Positions 20,106 through 31,400 of a stretch of 64,000 bases of DNA are shown piece after piece (the first letter of the stretch is position 1; each line of letters begins with the position of its first letter). The notes beneath the pieces were generated by a model. It searched no databases and was not told the origin of the DNA. It saw nothing but the letters and a program-made list of their open reading frames with translations. Both the position numbers and the translations under genes were made by a program. The stretch spans positions 62,001-126,000 of the forward strand of contig NW_020289986.1 in the NCBI RefSeq assembly GCF_003144245.1, written 5' to 3'. This stretch comes from Jaminaea rosea. Lineage: Eukaryota > Basidiomycota > Exobasidiomycetes > Microstromatales.

Positions 20106-23100
20106 TCATCGCACATTGACCCCACTCAGCCACCTTTCCCTTTCCCTGCTTCTCAATTCCTCAATCCTCACCACAATCGCAGCGCAGATCCTTCCCACTC
20201 TGCTGATCCCCGACCCTCCTGCCCCTGACCCGTTAGCAGCGGTCTTTCCATCCTCAGTCTCAAACACCCCCGCAGCAAAGCGCAACGCGTCCTCCAATAT
20301 GGCGCTTCCACGCTCTGTGGACACGAGCAGGCGGGACGCTTCACCTGTAGGAGCCTCTAGGGCGAGGTCGAGGGTGGTGAGGAGAAGGGAGGCAATGGCT
20401 GTGACGACATTGCCGCTGCCACTCTCGCCAGACGACGCATCGGTCTTCCCAGGTCCGACTTCGTCCCTCGCAGCAAAGGCGAGCAGGGGGAGTCCCTCCC
20501 TCACCACGTGCATGGCGAGGTCGAGCATCTCCGGCAATACAACCCCGTACGCATCGAGGGGTGTAGGTCGTTGCTCTCTCACGTACGTCGTGATCAGGAG
20601 GGACAATGTGTCCAGTATAGCCGGGAGAAGCAAGGGCGGCGAGGCAGTGAAGAGGTCCGGAGTGGTGAGACCTAGCGATGTGCTCGTAAGGGTGGAGGAG
20701 ATGGAACGCGCCCTTGACAGACGCGAGGCTGCGTCGCTCAGGTGGGAATGTAGGCGAGTGATCAGCGGGAAGAGGAAGAGACTTGAAGCCAAGGGTGGAG
20801 AGCCAGCAGTACCCTGTTGGCTGGTAGAGGCGGCGTCGAACCGGGATGGCTGGCGATGGGTGATCGATTGACCACTAGACCCTTGCCCAATCTCCTGTAT
20901 GCCTCGACCAGTGCCGGCCGCTCCCTGCGGGCGAAGTAATCTCGTCTTGCTTCCAACGTCCGTCAACCTTTCAAGGTTTCTCTGCTTCTTGATCTCAGGT
21001 ACGCGTTCCTCTCCCTCTTTCCTTGCCCTCCTGATGGCTTCCTCTGTCCATCCCTCCATCCCGTCAACGCCCATCTCCTCGCACGAGCATAGCTCCCTCG
21101 CCCCTTTCCCTAAAGCCTCTAGCATACCCAGCCGCTGGACGATCGAGTAGTTGGGCGTGAACACCTGCTCCACGAGGGCGGGGACGGCGATGCGAGGCGC
21201 AGAGACCACAAGTGCGCGTAGGGCTCCTCTTCTACGAACCTCGAAGTTGCGGATGCGATAGTTGTTCTGCAAGGCGCAGAGAAGGAGCAGAAGGTCGACA
21301 CAGTGCTCGTCTATCTCCCCTCGTGGAGCGCGAGACTGCCCCTTTGCTGCCAAAGAGAGCGTGGAGAAGCCAACGGCCATCGACATTGACGATGAAGCGT
21401 GAGCCGCCAGCTGTCCCTTGCGCGGCAAGAGGGTTTCACCGTGTTTCAATGCTAAGCGAATCGAGTCCCGCTCTTTTGTGTCGCGAAGCAGGGAAGTCAG
21501 GTCACTGATGTATACAGGAGGGGCGCGACGCTTCTTCTTGTCGATTCCTAGACCGAGCAGCTCGTCGTTGTCGTTTGCAGCAGCAGATGGCTTGCCCTTC
21601 GAGGCGGATTGAGTTGAGCCGTGGATGTCAAGGTCAAGATTCGGGCCGGTAGAGGGGCCAGCTTCATCGTCTGATGAGGTGCCACTCTCTGAGGAGGAGG
21701 ACTCGTTGTCCGACTCGATCGGATCTTTCCTGGCAGGTGTATCGTCTGCAAGCTCCTCTTCTCCCTCGTCCAGGTCCACAATGAGAGAGCGAGGAGCTGC
21801 TTGCTTTTTGCCATTCTTGCCTTGCACTGGTGTCCGCTGCGGTAGTTGTCGAGTCTTAGGGTTTCCTCGACGAGGCGTCCTCGCAGCATTCCGTGACGGA
21901 GAAGGAGCGACGACTGCAGCCCTTTCCTCCTGCCTCGCGAACCCAAGCATCTCAAGCATGTCCTCTCCGCTTTTGTCCTGAATCTCCTGTCTCGCCTGGT
22001 CGCGCATCCGGACCCACGAATACCACATCGTCCTCAACACTCTCGCCTCCTCCTTTCCCTCTCCTACTCCATCCCACATGCTAGATCCAAAGTCGAGGGG
22101 TTTCTTGACCTCGGTTCCCGTCTCCATACCAGTTTTGGCATTGACCTCACGCTGCGCCGCCTCGCTCACAAGCTCGGCAAGGAGCATGCCCATACGACGA
22201 ATGTCTGGATCGGGGTGGTCAAGATGGGCAGAGACACCTTGGATGAAAGGACCAGACCGCGATGTTGTCCTGCCTGCTGAGCTCCCGCTACGGCTGGTGA
22301 GCTCCGCAAGGCTCCCCAGGATGAGGGTGACGAGGTATTGCTCCTCTTGCGCAGTTGTCCGTCTGACGCGCTCTGAGTTGCCCCAAAGGTTGATCGAGCA
22401 TTCGAGTAAGGATGCGAGCTGTTGCTCTTGTGTCGTGGCGGGGAGGTGCGGGCTGGCGAAGGAACAGACGTAGGCGCGAGCCATTCCTGCTGTCCAGAGT
22501 AGAGCAGAGGAGGAGCGCTGTGCTGGCAGCACGATCTGCGTCAGCAGCCTACTGACGGCTGCGGCCTGTCCGTCCTCCTCGTCATCCGAGTCTGAGTCAG
22601 ACGCCTCTTTTTCAGATACGCCCACAGGCGGCGTCCAAAGGCCGTACAACAATCTGCCAACCAGCTCAGCTGTCCTCCCTGTCTCATCGCCCAGGAAGCT
22701 CTTGCCTACCGCAGCAGGCCTACCGCGCTCCTTTGACTCCACCACATCTACTTGTAAGAAGCGACGATGGAAGAAGTTGGCGAGGGAGAGGTCCACGTTG
22801 TGCCTGTCTCGGGTGTCGAGAGGCGCAAGGAGCAAATGCCATCGCTTGCGAAGGCTGGCTGGAATTGAGAGCCCTTTGCTTAAGGAAGAGAGGGAGAATA
22901 GGTGGCGGAGCAGAATCTCCCAGAAGCAAGGGCAATCCATGCTCGAGGCGCTACCCGCATCAGCAAGCATCTCCGGCCGTGTCCTCACCAGCTTGGAGAG
23001 AAGCTCGGCCAGAAGTCTCACCCCCACTTCATCCCCATCCGCATTGTCTGGGAAGACCAGCTCAACAATCTGCCTCTGCATCGCCATCCACCATTGCCCT

Positions 23101-23918
23101 GCGAAGCGGCCGACATCCTTGCCTGAACCCTCAGCATTAGCCGCCCTGTCTGGCAGACTCGCCAAAATCTTGACGACCTCACCCCAAAGAAGGGCACGCT
23201 TCGCTGCGTTGTTCTCCATGCAGGTGGCCTCTATGAGGCGAGAGAGGAGAGAAGGGAAGGAGGCATACCATTCGGCTATCTGCAGGGTGAAGGTGAGGAG
23301 CGGGTGAGGCTGATGGGCGTGCTCGCTGCGGGTGGAGCTGACGGCTGAGAGGGCTGAGCTCAGGGCTTGAATACCGGAGAGGGTCACGGCTGCTGCTGAC
23401 TGCTTGCGCCGTTGTCGTTTGCCCGAAGAATCTGTCTCGACTTCATCCTGAATCATGATGAGCTTGCTTCCTGAAGTAGATGTCTGCGGGTGGACCTCTT
23501 CTTCTGCCGGTATAAGCCAAGCCCTCTTCAGAGCCTCCCACATCTCGCCTTCCCTTTGCCTCATCTCATGATCCCACGTCGTTGCAATCGAGCCCACGAG
23601 CAGCGCTCTCTGCACATCCCCAAGCCAGGCTTGGCTGCGAAACGCTCTGAGCCACTCTTGCCCCTCCTCCTCACTCCACAGTTCCGCATCGGCCTCGAAG
23701 GGATAACCATTGATGAGAAGGCCGAAGACGCGTTGAGGAGTATGTTTGTGAGCTATATGCGGAGGTACCGTAGAGGGGACAAGATCGAGAATGTGCAACG
23801 TGGGGAGAAGGATGTCCAGCACGGACTCAACGTTTGGGAGCGGCCCGGCCAGCTGGGTGCTGCGCACCTGAGATTGGACTTGCCGCCAGCTCAGTGGCTG
23901 GGGCATCTGCTCTGGCAT
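20106..23918 (-). CDS. TEL2: Tel2 (telomere length regulation/TTT complex)
   Basis: Intronless, 1270 residues. Tel2, with Tti1 and Tti2, is a co-chaperone that matures PIKK kinases (Tor, ATM, ATR). The conserved Telomere_reg-2 domain lies at about residues 795-945: PPVYISDLTSLLRDTKERDS, then LLLLLCALQNNYRIRNFE, RRRGALRALVVSAPRIAVPA, and FTPNYSIVQRLGMLEALGKG. The N-terminal half is a long helical repeat region as expected. An acidic disordered linker (about residues 700-790, rich in Glu/Asp/Ser) precedes the domain; in other species this linker carries CK2 sites that bind the R2TP complex, and acidic Ser runs such as SDNESSSSESGTSSDDE fit that. It is longer than yeast Tel2 (688) but in range for basidiomycetes. 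Its stop faces the Q-rich gene stop at 175 bases. Confidence 0.9.
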   Translation of the reverse strand: MPEQMPQPLSWRQVQSQVRSTQLAGPLPNVESVLDILLPTLHILDLVPSTVPPHIAHKHTPQRVFGLLINGYPFEADAELWSEEEGQEWLRAFRSQAWLGDVQRALLVGSIATTWDHEMRQREGEMWEALKRAWLIPAEEEVHPQTSTSGSKLIMIQDEVETDSSGKRQRRKQSAAAVTLSGIQALSSALSAVSSTRSEHAHQPHPLLTFTLQIAEWYASFPSLLSRLIEATCMENNAAKRALLWGEVVKILASLPDRAANAEGSGKDVGRFAGQWWMAMQRQIVELVFPDNADGDEVGVRLLAELLSKLVRTRPEMLADAGSASSMDCPCFWEILLRHLFSLSSLSKGLSIPASLRKRWHLLLAPLDTRDRHNVDLSLANFFHRRFLQVDVVESKERGRPAAVGKSFLGDETGRTAELVGRLLYGLWTPPVGVSEKEASDSDSDDEEDGQAAAVSRLLTQIVLPAQRSSSALLWTAGMARAYVCSFASPHLPATTQEQQLASLLECSINLWGNSERVRRTTAQEEQYLVTLILGSLAELTSRSGSSAGRTTSRSGPFIQGVSAHLDHPDPDIRRMGMLLAELVSEAAQREVNAKTGMETGTEVKKPLDFGSSMWDGVGEGKEEARVLRTMWYSWVRMRDQARQEIQDKSGEDMLEMLGFARQEERAAVVAPSPSRNAARTPRRGNPKTRQLPQRTPVQGKNGKKQAAPRSLIVDLDEGEEELADDTPARKDPIESDNESSSSESGTSSDDEAGPSTGPNLDLDIHGSTQSASKGKPSAAANDNDELLGLGIDKKKRRAPPVYISDLTSLLRDTKERDSIRLALKHGETLLPRKGQLAAHASSSMSMAVGFSTLSLAAKGQSRAPRGEIDEHCVDLLLLLCALQNNYRIRNFEVRRRGALRALVVSAPRIAVPALVEQVFTPNYSIVQRLGMLEALGKGARELCSCEEMGVDGMEGWTEEAIRRARKEGEERVPEIKKQRNLERLTDVGSKTRLLRPQGAAGTGRGIQEIGQGSSGQSITHRQPSRFDAASTSQQGTAGSPPLASSLFLFPLITRLHSHLSDAASRLSRARSISSTLTSTSLGLTTPDLFTASPPLLLPAILDTLSLLITTYVREQRPTPLDAYGVVLPEMLDLAMHVVREGLPLLAFAARDEVGPGKTDASSGESGSGNVVTAIASLLLTTLDLALEAPTGEASRLLVSTERGSAILEDALRFAAGVFETEDGKTAANGSGAGGSGISRVGRICAAIVVRIEELRSRERERWLSGVNVR

Positions 23919-24207
23919 GGCGAACCTGCAGTCAAAGAGTCTTTCGAGTGGGTGTGGAGCAATGCTATGAGTCTTTGAGCCTCATGATGCGGGGTCGAGG
24001 TGTTGGGAGAAAGTCAAGAAGAACAGTGCGAGCTCAAGTGCTCTCAGTCCGTCGATGTCGTCTCAGTCCGCCTGTCGAGACGCGGCTTTGCAAGCAAATG
24101 GACCTCTCACGGCAACCACGATCCAACGCAGAGGAACGTATATGCTATGCGAATGAGAATTGATGCGCACCGCTGACTTGATCGTTCTTTCGTACCCTCC
24201 TTCAAGC

Positions 24208-25371
24208 TCATGCTCTGCCCTCTGCAGCTCGAGCCGATGTAGCTGCCTCGCCCGAACCCTCCTCAAAGACTACATTGCCTGCTTTCGCACCCGCTGTCCT
24301 CCTCATCGCACCAGCGGCGCTGTTGCTGCTGCTGCTACTACGAGTCGAAAAGCCCCTCGCCGCGGCTGCTCCTGCACCATCGAATGCCCTGCTACCATCA
24401 TGCGACTCAGCGGCCTGCGCATCCGCCGTAGCCGCCGCCTGCACTTCGCTCTCCGGCACAGCGTCCCCAGCCCCTTGTGCGCTCATTGCCTCGAGGAATT
24501 CCCCTCCTCTCCTCGCCTCTTGGTCGATTGCTGCACTCAATGACCCATGCTTTTCCCCCCAGGTCCCGAGCTCCGGCAAGACTTTGGAGCCGAAGAAGGC
24601 TTGAGCGGCAGCAGCCCCATGCTGGTGGTAGATGGCGCCGATCAGTGCCTCTACGGTCGTCCCACGGATCTTGAAGAGGCCGATCTCTTTGGGGCCTGCT
24701 TGACCGTCCGAGACGGCTGGGCGCCAGCGCATTACCTGCTCGAGCTTCAATGAGCGACCCACCGAGTCACCTAGGCGAGAGGTCTGGAGAAGTTTCTCAA
24801 GTTGGTCGGTGGAGGACAGGAAGGAGGAAGCCGCGGCCGATGCTGATGATGCTGAAGAGGAGGAGGATGTCGCAGCAGCCTGTGCCATCTGCGAGTGCAG
24901 GAAAAGGGAAAGGTAGAGATACATTGCTCTTCGTCCCAAGAAGGCCAGCCGTCTATTATGGCCTGACTTCCCCATGCCTTGGTCGTATGACTCATGCGTG
25001 AATGTTTGAAGGAGGACGTCGTCGGGGAGTGCAAGAGAAGCGGGGTATTGTCGGCGGTACCATTGTTGCATCTCTTCGGTCGTGTCGTAGGGGCTCAGAG
25101 CTGGGTTAGAGCCAGTAGATGAGAGTGGAGGTGCAGCTGACGAATCTGACGGGGATGACGGCGTAGCGTCTGATGATGAGGAGCTACGCTGCGCCTGAGC
25201 GGCTGCCTGCCTCGGTGGTGAAGAGGTAGAGAAGCGGGCAAGCCGCTTTGCGGAGGAGGAAGAAGAAGAGGTCGTAGCTCGGGCTGAGGAAGTGGTGGCA
25301 GAGCGCAGCATGTTCGAGGTGCTGATGGCCGACCTCGACGAAGAGGCGACGCAGCCACGCAATGCTGCCAT
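24208..25371 (-). CDS. RNase III-fold mitochondrial ribosomal protein (mL57-like)
   Basis: Intronless, 387 residues. The first 40 or so residues are rich in Ser/Arg/Ala with almost no acidic residues, a typical mitochondrial presequence. An RNase III-like domain follows: YRRQYPASLALPDDVLLQTF, THESYDQGM, NRRLAFLGRRAMYLYLSLFL, and later KIRGTTVEALIGAIYHQHG. In true RNase III the signature reads ERLEFLGDAVL; here the acidic catalytic residues are replaced by Ala and Arg, so cleavage is not expected. This combination matches mL57 (yeast Mrpl15), a structural protein of the mitochondrial large ribosomal subunit; mL44 (Mrpl3) is the alternative. The C-terminal 100 residues are low complexity. Divergent from eIF3g. 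Confidence 0.75.
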   Translation of the reverse strand: MAALRGCVASSSRSAISTSNMLRSATTSSARATTSSSSSSAKRLARFSTSSPPRQAAAQAQRSSSSSDATPSSPSDSSAAPPLSSTGSNPALSPYDTTEEMQQWYRRQYPASLALPDDVLLQTFTHESYDQGMGKSGHNRRLAFLGRRAMYLYLSLFLHSQMAQAAATSSSSSASSASAAASSFLSSTDQLEKLLQTSRLGDSVGRSLKLEQVMRWRPAVSDGQAGPKEIGLFKIRGTTVEALIGAIYHQHGAAAAQAFFGSKVLPELGTWGEKHGSLSAAIDQEARRGGEFLEAMSAQGAGDAVPESEVQAAATADAQAAESHDGSRAFDGAGAAAARGFSTRSSSSSNSAAGAMRRTAGAKAGNVVFEEGSGEAATSARAAEGRA

Positions 25372-25680
25372 CGTGACGCAAGGAGATGAGTGAGATGTGA
25401 TGATCAGCCTGGTAACTTGCCTGGGAAAAGAAGAAGGCGAGCCGTGTGGTCCGTCGAGCCCCGCCCGCCCGGACAGGCTTTCGTCTGTGGATTGGTCGCC
25501 TGAGCTGAGATTCAGTCAGCGCGCGGCTCCGCGAGAGGGAGAGAGAGAAGAGGCAGGCGCCGGCGGAGGTCAGACAAGACGAGGAGAACGGAGCGAATTG
25601 CAGCTGAGCCCGCGGACGAGACTTGGACAAGGCATCAGCTGAGCGCCCATTGCTACCACTTTGGTATCTCAACCATCATC
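25372..25680. other. Divergent promoter between mL57-like gene and eIF3g
   Basis: Shared 309-base 5' region of two translation-related genes, one mitochondrial and one cytosolic. No clear TATA element seen. Confidence 0.5.
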
Positions 25681-26831
25681 ATGTCGCCATCCGTTCAAGA
25701 AGCGTGCGTCGCAGTGATGACAAGAGATGACGTGGATCTCTCAACTGACCATTTCTCTCACTTTCTCGCTGTCAGCACCCCGTCAGCGGCACAGGCTAAG
25801 GCCCAAATGTCTTGGGCAGACGACATCGACGACGATGGTGAGTCGGACGAGCGCAGCCAAGTGGCAACTACGAGTGGCCGCTGAAGCGCAACTCCCTCCT
25901 TGCTCCCTCTCCCTGCCCTTCAGTCGCCGGTGACGCCCCCAAGGTCGAAGAGCGTGAGGAGCCCAATGGGATTCGCGTCACAGTCGAGTACCGTACGAAT
26001 CCCGAAGGCAAGCGCGTCAAGGTCACCCGCCGTGTGCGCCGCACCACCGTCAAGACGACAGTCAACGCCGCCGAGGCGGAGCGTAAGCAGAAGTGGGTCA
26101 AGTTTGGCGCCGAGAAGAACCGTGCTGCTGGCCCTCATTCCTCCACCACCACGGTGGGTGAGAATGTGCAACTCAAGCTCCAAGCTTCGCGCGGCGACGG
26201 GGCGGCAAAGGAGGAGGAGAAGGACGAAATGGAGAGCATGAGGCAGCAGCTGGCCAACAAGGCTATCAGCTGTCGTTTGTGCAAGGGCGGGCATTTCACT
26301 TCCAAGTGCCCCTACAGGGACACGCTGGAGACGATCCCTGGTGCCGAGGGAGGACCGGAGGAGGGGAACCTTACGGCTGCGGCAGTGGACCCTTCCAACC
26401 CTGCAGTCGCGGCTGCTGGCCTCGCTGGACCATCAAGTGGAGCAGGAGCAGGTGGAGCAGGCGGCAAGTACGTCCCACCCTCAATGCGTGCCGGAGCCAA
26501 CCGCACAGGAGAGCGAATGGGCGGCCCCCCTGGTGGCGGTCTCTCCCGCGACGATCTCCCCACACTTCGTGTCACCAACCTCAGCGAAGATGCGGACGAT
26601 GAGGACCTGCGCATGCTCTTCTCGCGATTCGGGCGGGTCATTCGTGTCTACGTGGGCAGGGACAGAGAGACGGGCGCGTGCAAGGGCTTCGCCTTTGTAT
26701 CGTTTGAGAGTAGGGAAGATGCCGATCGTGCCAGGCAGAGGGTCGATGGCAAGGGCTACGACAACTTGATCTTGAGCGTCAACTGGAGTATCCCGAAGGG
26801 GGAGAGGCCTGAGGGAGGACAGAGGCCATAG
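25681..26831 (+). CDS. TIF35: Translation initiation factor eIF3 subunit g
   Basis: Three exons, 25681-25703, 25776-25837 and 25924-26831, giving 330 residues. The N-terminal eIF3g domain includes QMSWADDIDDD and GIRVTVEYRTNPEGKRVKVT, then VKTTVNAAEAERKQKWVKFG, all typical. A zinc-knuckle-like motif follows (CRLCKGGHFTSKCPY, CX2CX3HX4C), then YVPPSMRAG. The C-terminal RRM has RNP2 LRVTNL and RNP1 KGFAFVSF. eIF3g takes part in scanning and in re-initiation on the 40S subunit in the cytosol. The first exon is only 23 nt; the ATG context CATCATCATG and the continuity of the N-terminal sequence through two phase-2/phase-1 introns support the model. Confidence 0.95.
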
Positions 26832-27290
26832 AGAGACCGCTGTGCTGAGGAGTCGCCCTTTGTTCATGATAGCTGGCTTCAATGCCGATCTCTTCTTCTT
26901 CTCACACAAGGCAGCCTCATCCTCGCGATGCGGCCGAATGGCTGATTACTCTCTGTCAGCGGCAATTGTCGTCTTTGATCTGCGTCCTGGCCATCGCTGC
27001 ACTCTCTCTTTGGCTGCTACCCTGATCAGTACGTGGCTCGCAGTGCGAAGCCACCACGACGGGGCAGCCATCCTGCTGCTCTGTCGCTTGACGACTCAAT
27101 GTGAGCGCGGCAGCTGGCTCTGAATCTGCTCCAGTCTTCCACTCCTTTGTCGGCGATCAGCCGGAAGGTCGACTACGAAAAGGGATGCTCATTCCTACGC
27201 AGCCGCTACCATCGTCACCCCCTTCTCCGTCGCTTGCATGCAGCTCGGATATGCTTCCTTCAGACGCCCAAAACTTGTGACATTTGCTCT
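26832..27290. other. Convergent gap between eIF3g and QCR9
   Basis: 459 bases between facing stops; 3' untranslated sequence only as far as I can see. Confidence 0.4.
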
Positions 27291-28013
27291 CTACTCCTCC
27301 TCTGAGCCGCCGACCTTGTCACGAATGTCAGCCCAGAGCTTCTGCGAGGGGTTTGAGCGCAAGGAGGGGGACAGAATGTATGCGGGTGGTCAGTCGTACG
27401 CTCTTGAGCTCCATCGTCGAGCTGAATTCTTCTGAGATGCGGATTCAGAGCAAAGGGAGCGTTGACCCCGCCTTGCTGGAGAGAACACGATCTGTCTCTC
27501 GATGGAAGGTTGACTGAAGCAACAGACACTGGAGGGCCGGTCTTCCAAGTCTTCAGGGGGGTCGTATTGTCCCCATCCTCATTCACTCTGGCCCACATCA
27601 AGGTCGAGCAGCGCGACCAGATTGCACGATACCTCTCCCAGAGAGTGTACCTGCCCTCCCTTCCTTCTGCCTATCTGCAGCCAGTCGCCCATCCCCGACC
27701 AGCTGCAATCCTTGAATCAAGCTGCCCGGTCATCAAAAGCTACCGTGCGCCTACTCACCCCCTTGTTGTGGTTCTCCCAGAGCTTGTTGGTGGCAGTGTC
27801 GAAGCCAAGGCCGAAAGCAAAGGCGCCGAAGAAGATGGATCCGACGCTGGAAACATAAGAGCAGGGTGGGAATGATGGCGGCGGTGAGCATTTCGATCTC
27901 TCACAATTGCCAAGGCGAGCAGTTTGCTGATCTGCTGTTTATCGTGTGCCGCGCACTCACAAGACGGAGTTCCTCTTGAAGATGGTCTGGTAGATTGTCG
28001 AGGAGAGGCCCAT
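27291..28013 (-). CDS. QCR9: Cytochrome bc1 complex subunit 9 (Qcr9)
   Basis: A 63-residue protein spread over three tiny exons: 27961-28013, 27759-27846 and 27291-27341. The translation starts MGLSSTIYQTIFKRNSVF, continues VGSIFFGAFAFGLGFDTATN, KLWENHNKGKLWADIRDKV and ends GGSEEE. This matches Qcr9/UQCRC10 along its whole length: N-terminal YxxxFKRNS, a single membrane helix, and the ENxNKGKLWxD motif at the end. It is an inner mitochondrial membrane subunit of complex III, contacting cytochrome c1 and the Rieske protein. Introns are 417 and 114 nt; the long one (27342-27758) is unusual here. Divergent from the BAR-like gene. Confidence 0.93.
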
Positions 28014-28473
28014 CTTTGCTTGCTGCTGATGCTACGAGGTGGTGAAAGGTCTGGGGATGGTGTTGCTGAGGACGGAGAAGGACACGGATGAGGCCGAGGC
28101 GCATTTGCAATGGCCCTCGCACCGAGCGACGACGACGCAGCGCTTCCTCCCTCGTGGCTCTGGCCGCCGACGTCCGCCGATGCTGGGAGCGCAAAGCCAC
28201 GTGGCTCTCGCCGAGACGGAAAGGGATCGGCTGCCCCGAGCCCCTAATTGGCACTAATTCCTGTCGTCCACTTGTACAGGGGGCCCAAGGGGAACAAGAG
28301 GATCGTGCACCGGCTTCCTTCCTGACATTCAACCCTCATTGCACGACCATACGGCCTTCTGCCAGCTCATGAGGTGGCTGTGAACAGACGACGACCCCTG
28401 ACGACTTACGACTCGTGATACCCTACAGCTGTTTAAAGGACTTCCACGACTTTGACTTCACGACGCGCTTCCG
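28014..28473. other. Divergent promoter between QCR9 and the BAR-like gene
   Basis: 460 bases of shared 5' sequence. GTTTAAAGG at about 28430, roughly 45 bases before the BAR-gene ATG, is a weak TATA-like element. Confidence 0.4.
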
Positions 28474-31400
28474 ATGAAGCGCATGACCAACTTCCTGTCT
28501 TCGGACAAGAGCAGACCTGCCACTGCTTCGACGCCTGTCACGCCCGCCGTAGCTGGTCGCAAATCAGACGACGGTCAACGCCTGGAACTCGCGGGCTCCT
28601 CATCCCCGAGCGAGCAGAGCTTTGGCGTGCAGCGAGGCGCGTCCCCCGCACCTGGATCGGCCGCGGCTGGCAATTTGGCGACAATCCCAGAATCACGACA
28701 GCAGGCCTACTTCGACCTTCCCACCAGTGGCACACTGCCCATGTATTCGGCTGCACCGCGAACGCCAATGGCCTTCCTCAGTCCCCACCCTACGGGCCAG
28801 ACAACGATGAGCCAGAGTGCTGGCCCGCAGTCCGTGGGGCAGATGGGCGCTGTCCAGTACCTCGCGGCTCCTGTACAAGCAGCTCAGGGTCAGCGCACAG
28901 CGTCCTCTTCTTCTTCTCCAGATCCCAATCCCGTCGACCGTGCCGATCTCCACAGATCTCTCAAATCACTCGAGACCCTCCTCGCCCAGCTCGACGAATA
29001 TCGCGACCTTCAGGCCGCCCTCGCCAAATGCGAAAAGAAGCTCTTCAAGTCATGTGCTGAGCTGGCCAAGAACAACAAGGCTGTCGTCGCCGCTGCGCCG
29101 GCGTCAGCTTTACAGCATTCTGCTGCCATCTTTGAGGCGCAGCACGAGGTCACGAGCAAGCACGCCAAGATGGTTCAGAAAGAGTACGAAGCACTCAATG
29201 AGGCGTGTGCCAAGTACTTCAAGAAAGTAGCCAAGGAGGAGCGTACGCACGAGGACTTGGTACAGGGCCTTGAGATCAAAGTGCGCAAAGTCCAGTCGAC
29301 TTACGATGGGAAGAAGGCGCAGTCAGGCCCGCGCGCCCTCGAGGCTCACGACCGGTACATCGCCACCATGTCCTCTCTTACAAACGATATCGCCAAGGCC
29401 AAGACCACGCACGCGTCGAGCATCGGCGTCAAGTCACACAGCACGGCGCTGCTCGTCGCCTCTGCAGTCGGCGGGCTAGCAGAAGCCTCGTTCCGCGCTC
29501 AATGCGAGACGGTGCGCCGGTCAGGCCCCAACGTCGGGCCACTGGCTCAGTGGGTCAACTTCTGCTCAAGCGAGGCCATGCCCTCTAATGCTCCGATAGA
29601 GCTCAGTGAGGAAGAGGTCGGCGTGGCGGCGCACTTTGCTGTCGCTGAGGCGCAGGCTGCTGAGGCGCAACGTCTTGCCAAAGAGGCGGCACTCCATCAA
29701 GTGAGAAGCCAGGCCGTGGGCGAGTGGAAGCATCAGCAGCAGGAACAACAGCAGCAGTACGCTGCCTTGGCTGCTCAATCGCTGCTTGGCTCACCGCAGG
29801 TCGGCGGGCATCAAGGGCTGGACCCTTCGTTCGCCTTCAGCGATAAGCCAAACCCGCAGCAGCAGACGATGTTGGCCGCTGCCTTACCCCGACTGGATTC
29901 GAGCGGAAAAGAGGTGGACGCGGCCAAAGAGAAGCGGGATTTTCGGCTCGGGGCTTCGTACAACGACGAAGCCCCGAAACAGTCCGAGCAGGCTGAAAGG
30001 GTCATCGTGGAGGAAAAAGAGGAGGAGGGGGCAGAGGGGGAGATTGAGAACGGCCTCCGAGTGATCAAAGATGTCGGGCAGGGAGTGCAGCGTAAAGCCT
30101 CAGCGCACAGTCAGCACTCACAGGCCGCCGAGCCCACAATGATTGACCACGGGCCAGCTTCGACGGCAATCAGGGATGGCCAGCCCGTCCCCAGAAAGAG
30201 CACGCCAGCCGAAGCGGTCTCGTCCTCTTCGTCCTCACCTCTATCCTCCTCACTGCAGCGCGACTCATCGCAAACGAGCGGCTCAGCGAATGGCAGCAGC
30301 AGCGGGCCAAGCGGCACCGGATCTGCCATCTCGTCTTCTTCCTCCTCGACAGCGCCAGCCTCGCCCTACCCGCGGACACCGGACGAGGGCGATCCGTTGC
30401 CTTCATCAACAGCTGCCCTTGGCGGCTTGCAGGTCCCACCTGCCGTTCCCGAAGAAAGCGAGGCGCCGCTTTCCACCTCTACCTCATCGCCAAGCATGCC
30501 TCGTATGGCCTCACCCAAGCCTCTGCGCCCCTCGCCCGCCGTGACACCGACCAAGCCAGTCGCAAAGAAACCGGGCGAAACACTCAGCCCTTCCCCCTCT
30601 GTCAAGCACCGCTGGGAACAAGAGCGGGAGCGCGCCCTTGCAAGGCAGAGAGAGACGGAGCTGGAGCGTCGCCTGCAGCAGGCCGAGGACAGGCTGCGTT
30701 TTGTGGAAAGGGCAAATCCACCGCCGGCTGAGAGTAGCAGAGGTGGAGGTGGCGCGCTGGTCGCGCCGTCAGCGAGGGATCAGGGGAGGATGTCTCCATC
30801 TTCGTACGAGTCGTCCAGCCAGGCGCCGAGGTCACCGAGGACGTTTGATCGGTACGACGATCGTTCTCGTGATGCTGCGCGCCAGCAGCTACAACCACCG
30901 TCAAGGCCCACTTCTCAGCTGTACCGCCAAGAAGCTCCTTCCTCGGTGGACGGCCCCTATCCGCGCCACTCTGCCGCCTTCGAACGTCCGCCTCTACAGC
31001 AACAGCCGCAGCGTCGTCGCCAATCTTCTACAGAGTCGGAGCGCTCCTTCGTTGCGAGGATGAAGGCTCATTACCAGGCCGAGAAATTTGCCACAACCTC
31101 TACGGCTCCTTCGAGTGGTTTCGGCAGGAGAGGCGCTGGGCAGGACGCGCATGACGACAGGGATCACTTGAAGAGACCACAGCAACAGAACAGACGCGCT
31201 ACCATGCCTGTCGCCCCTTCAGTGTCACCAGGAGAGTTCGGACAATATCGCGATCGCGATCAAGACCGCAGGCCGGTCTCACCTTACGATCAGCAGCACC
31301 GCGGGGCCTACGCGGCTGCTTCTTCGCCAGCCCCTCCGCGTCACTCAGACATCTGCGGATGCCAGAGCTGTTCGGCGAGGCACTATGCTACGGATAGCGT

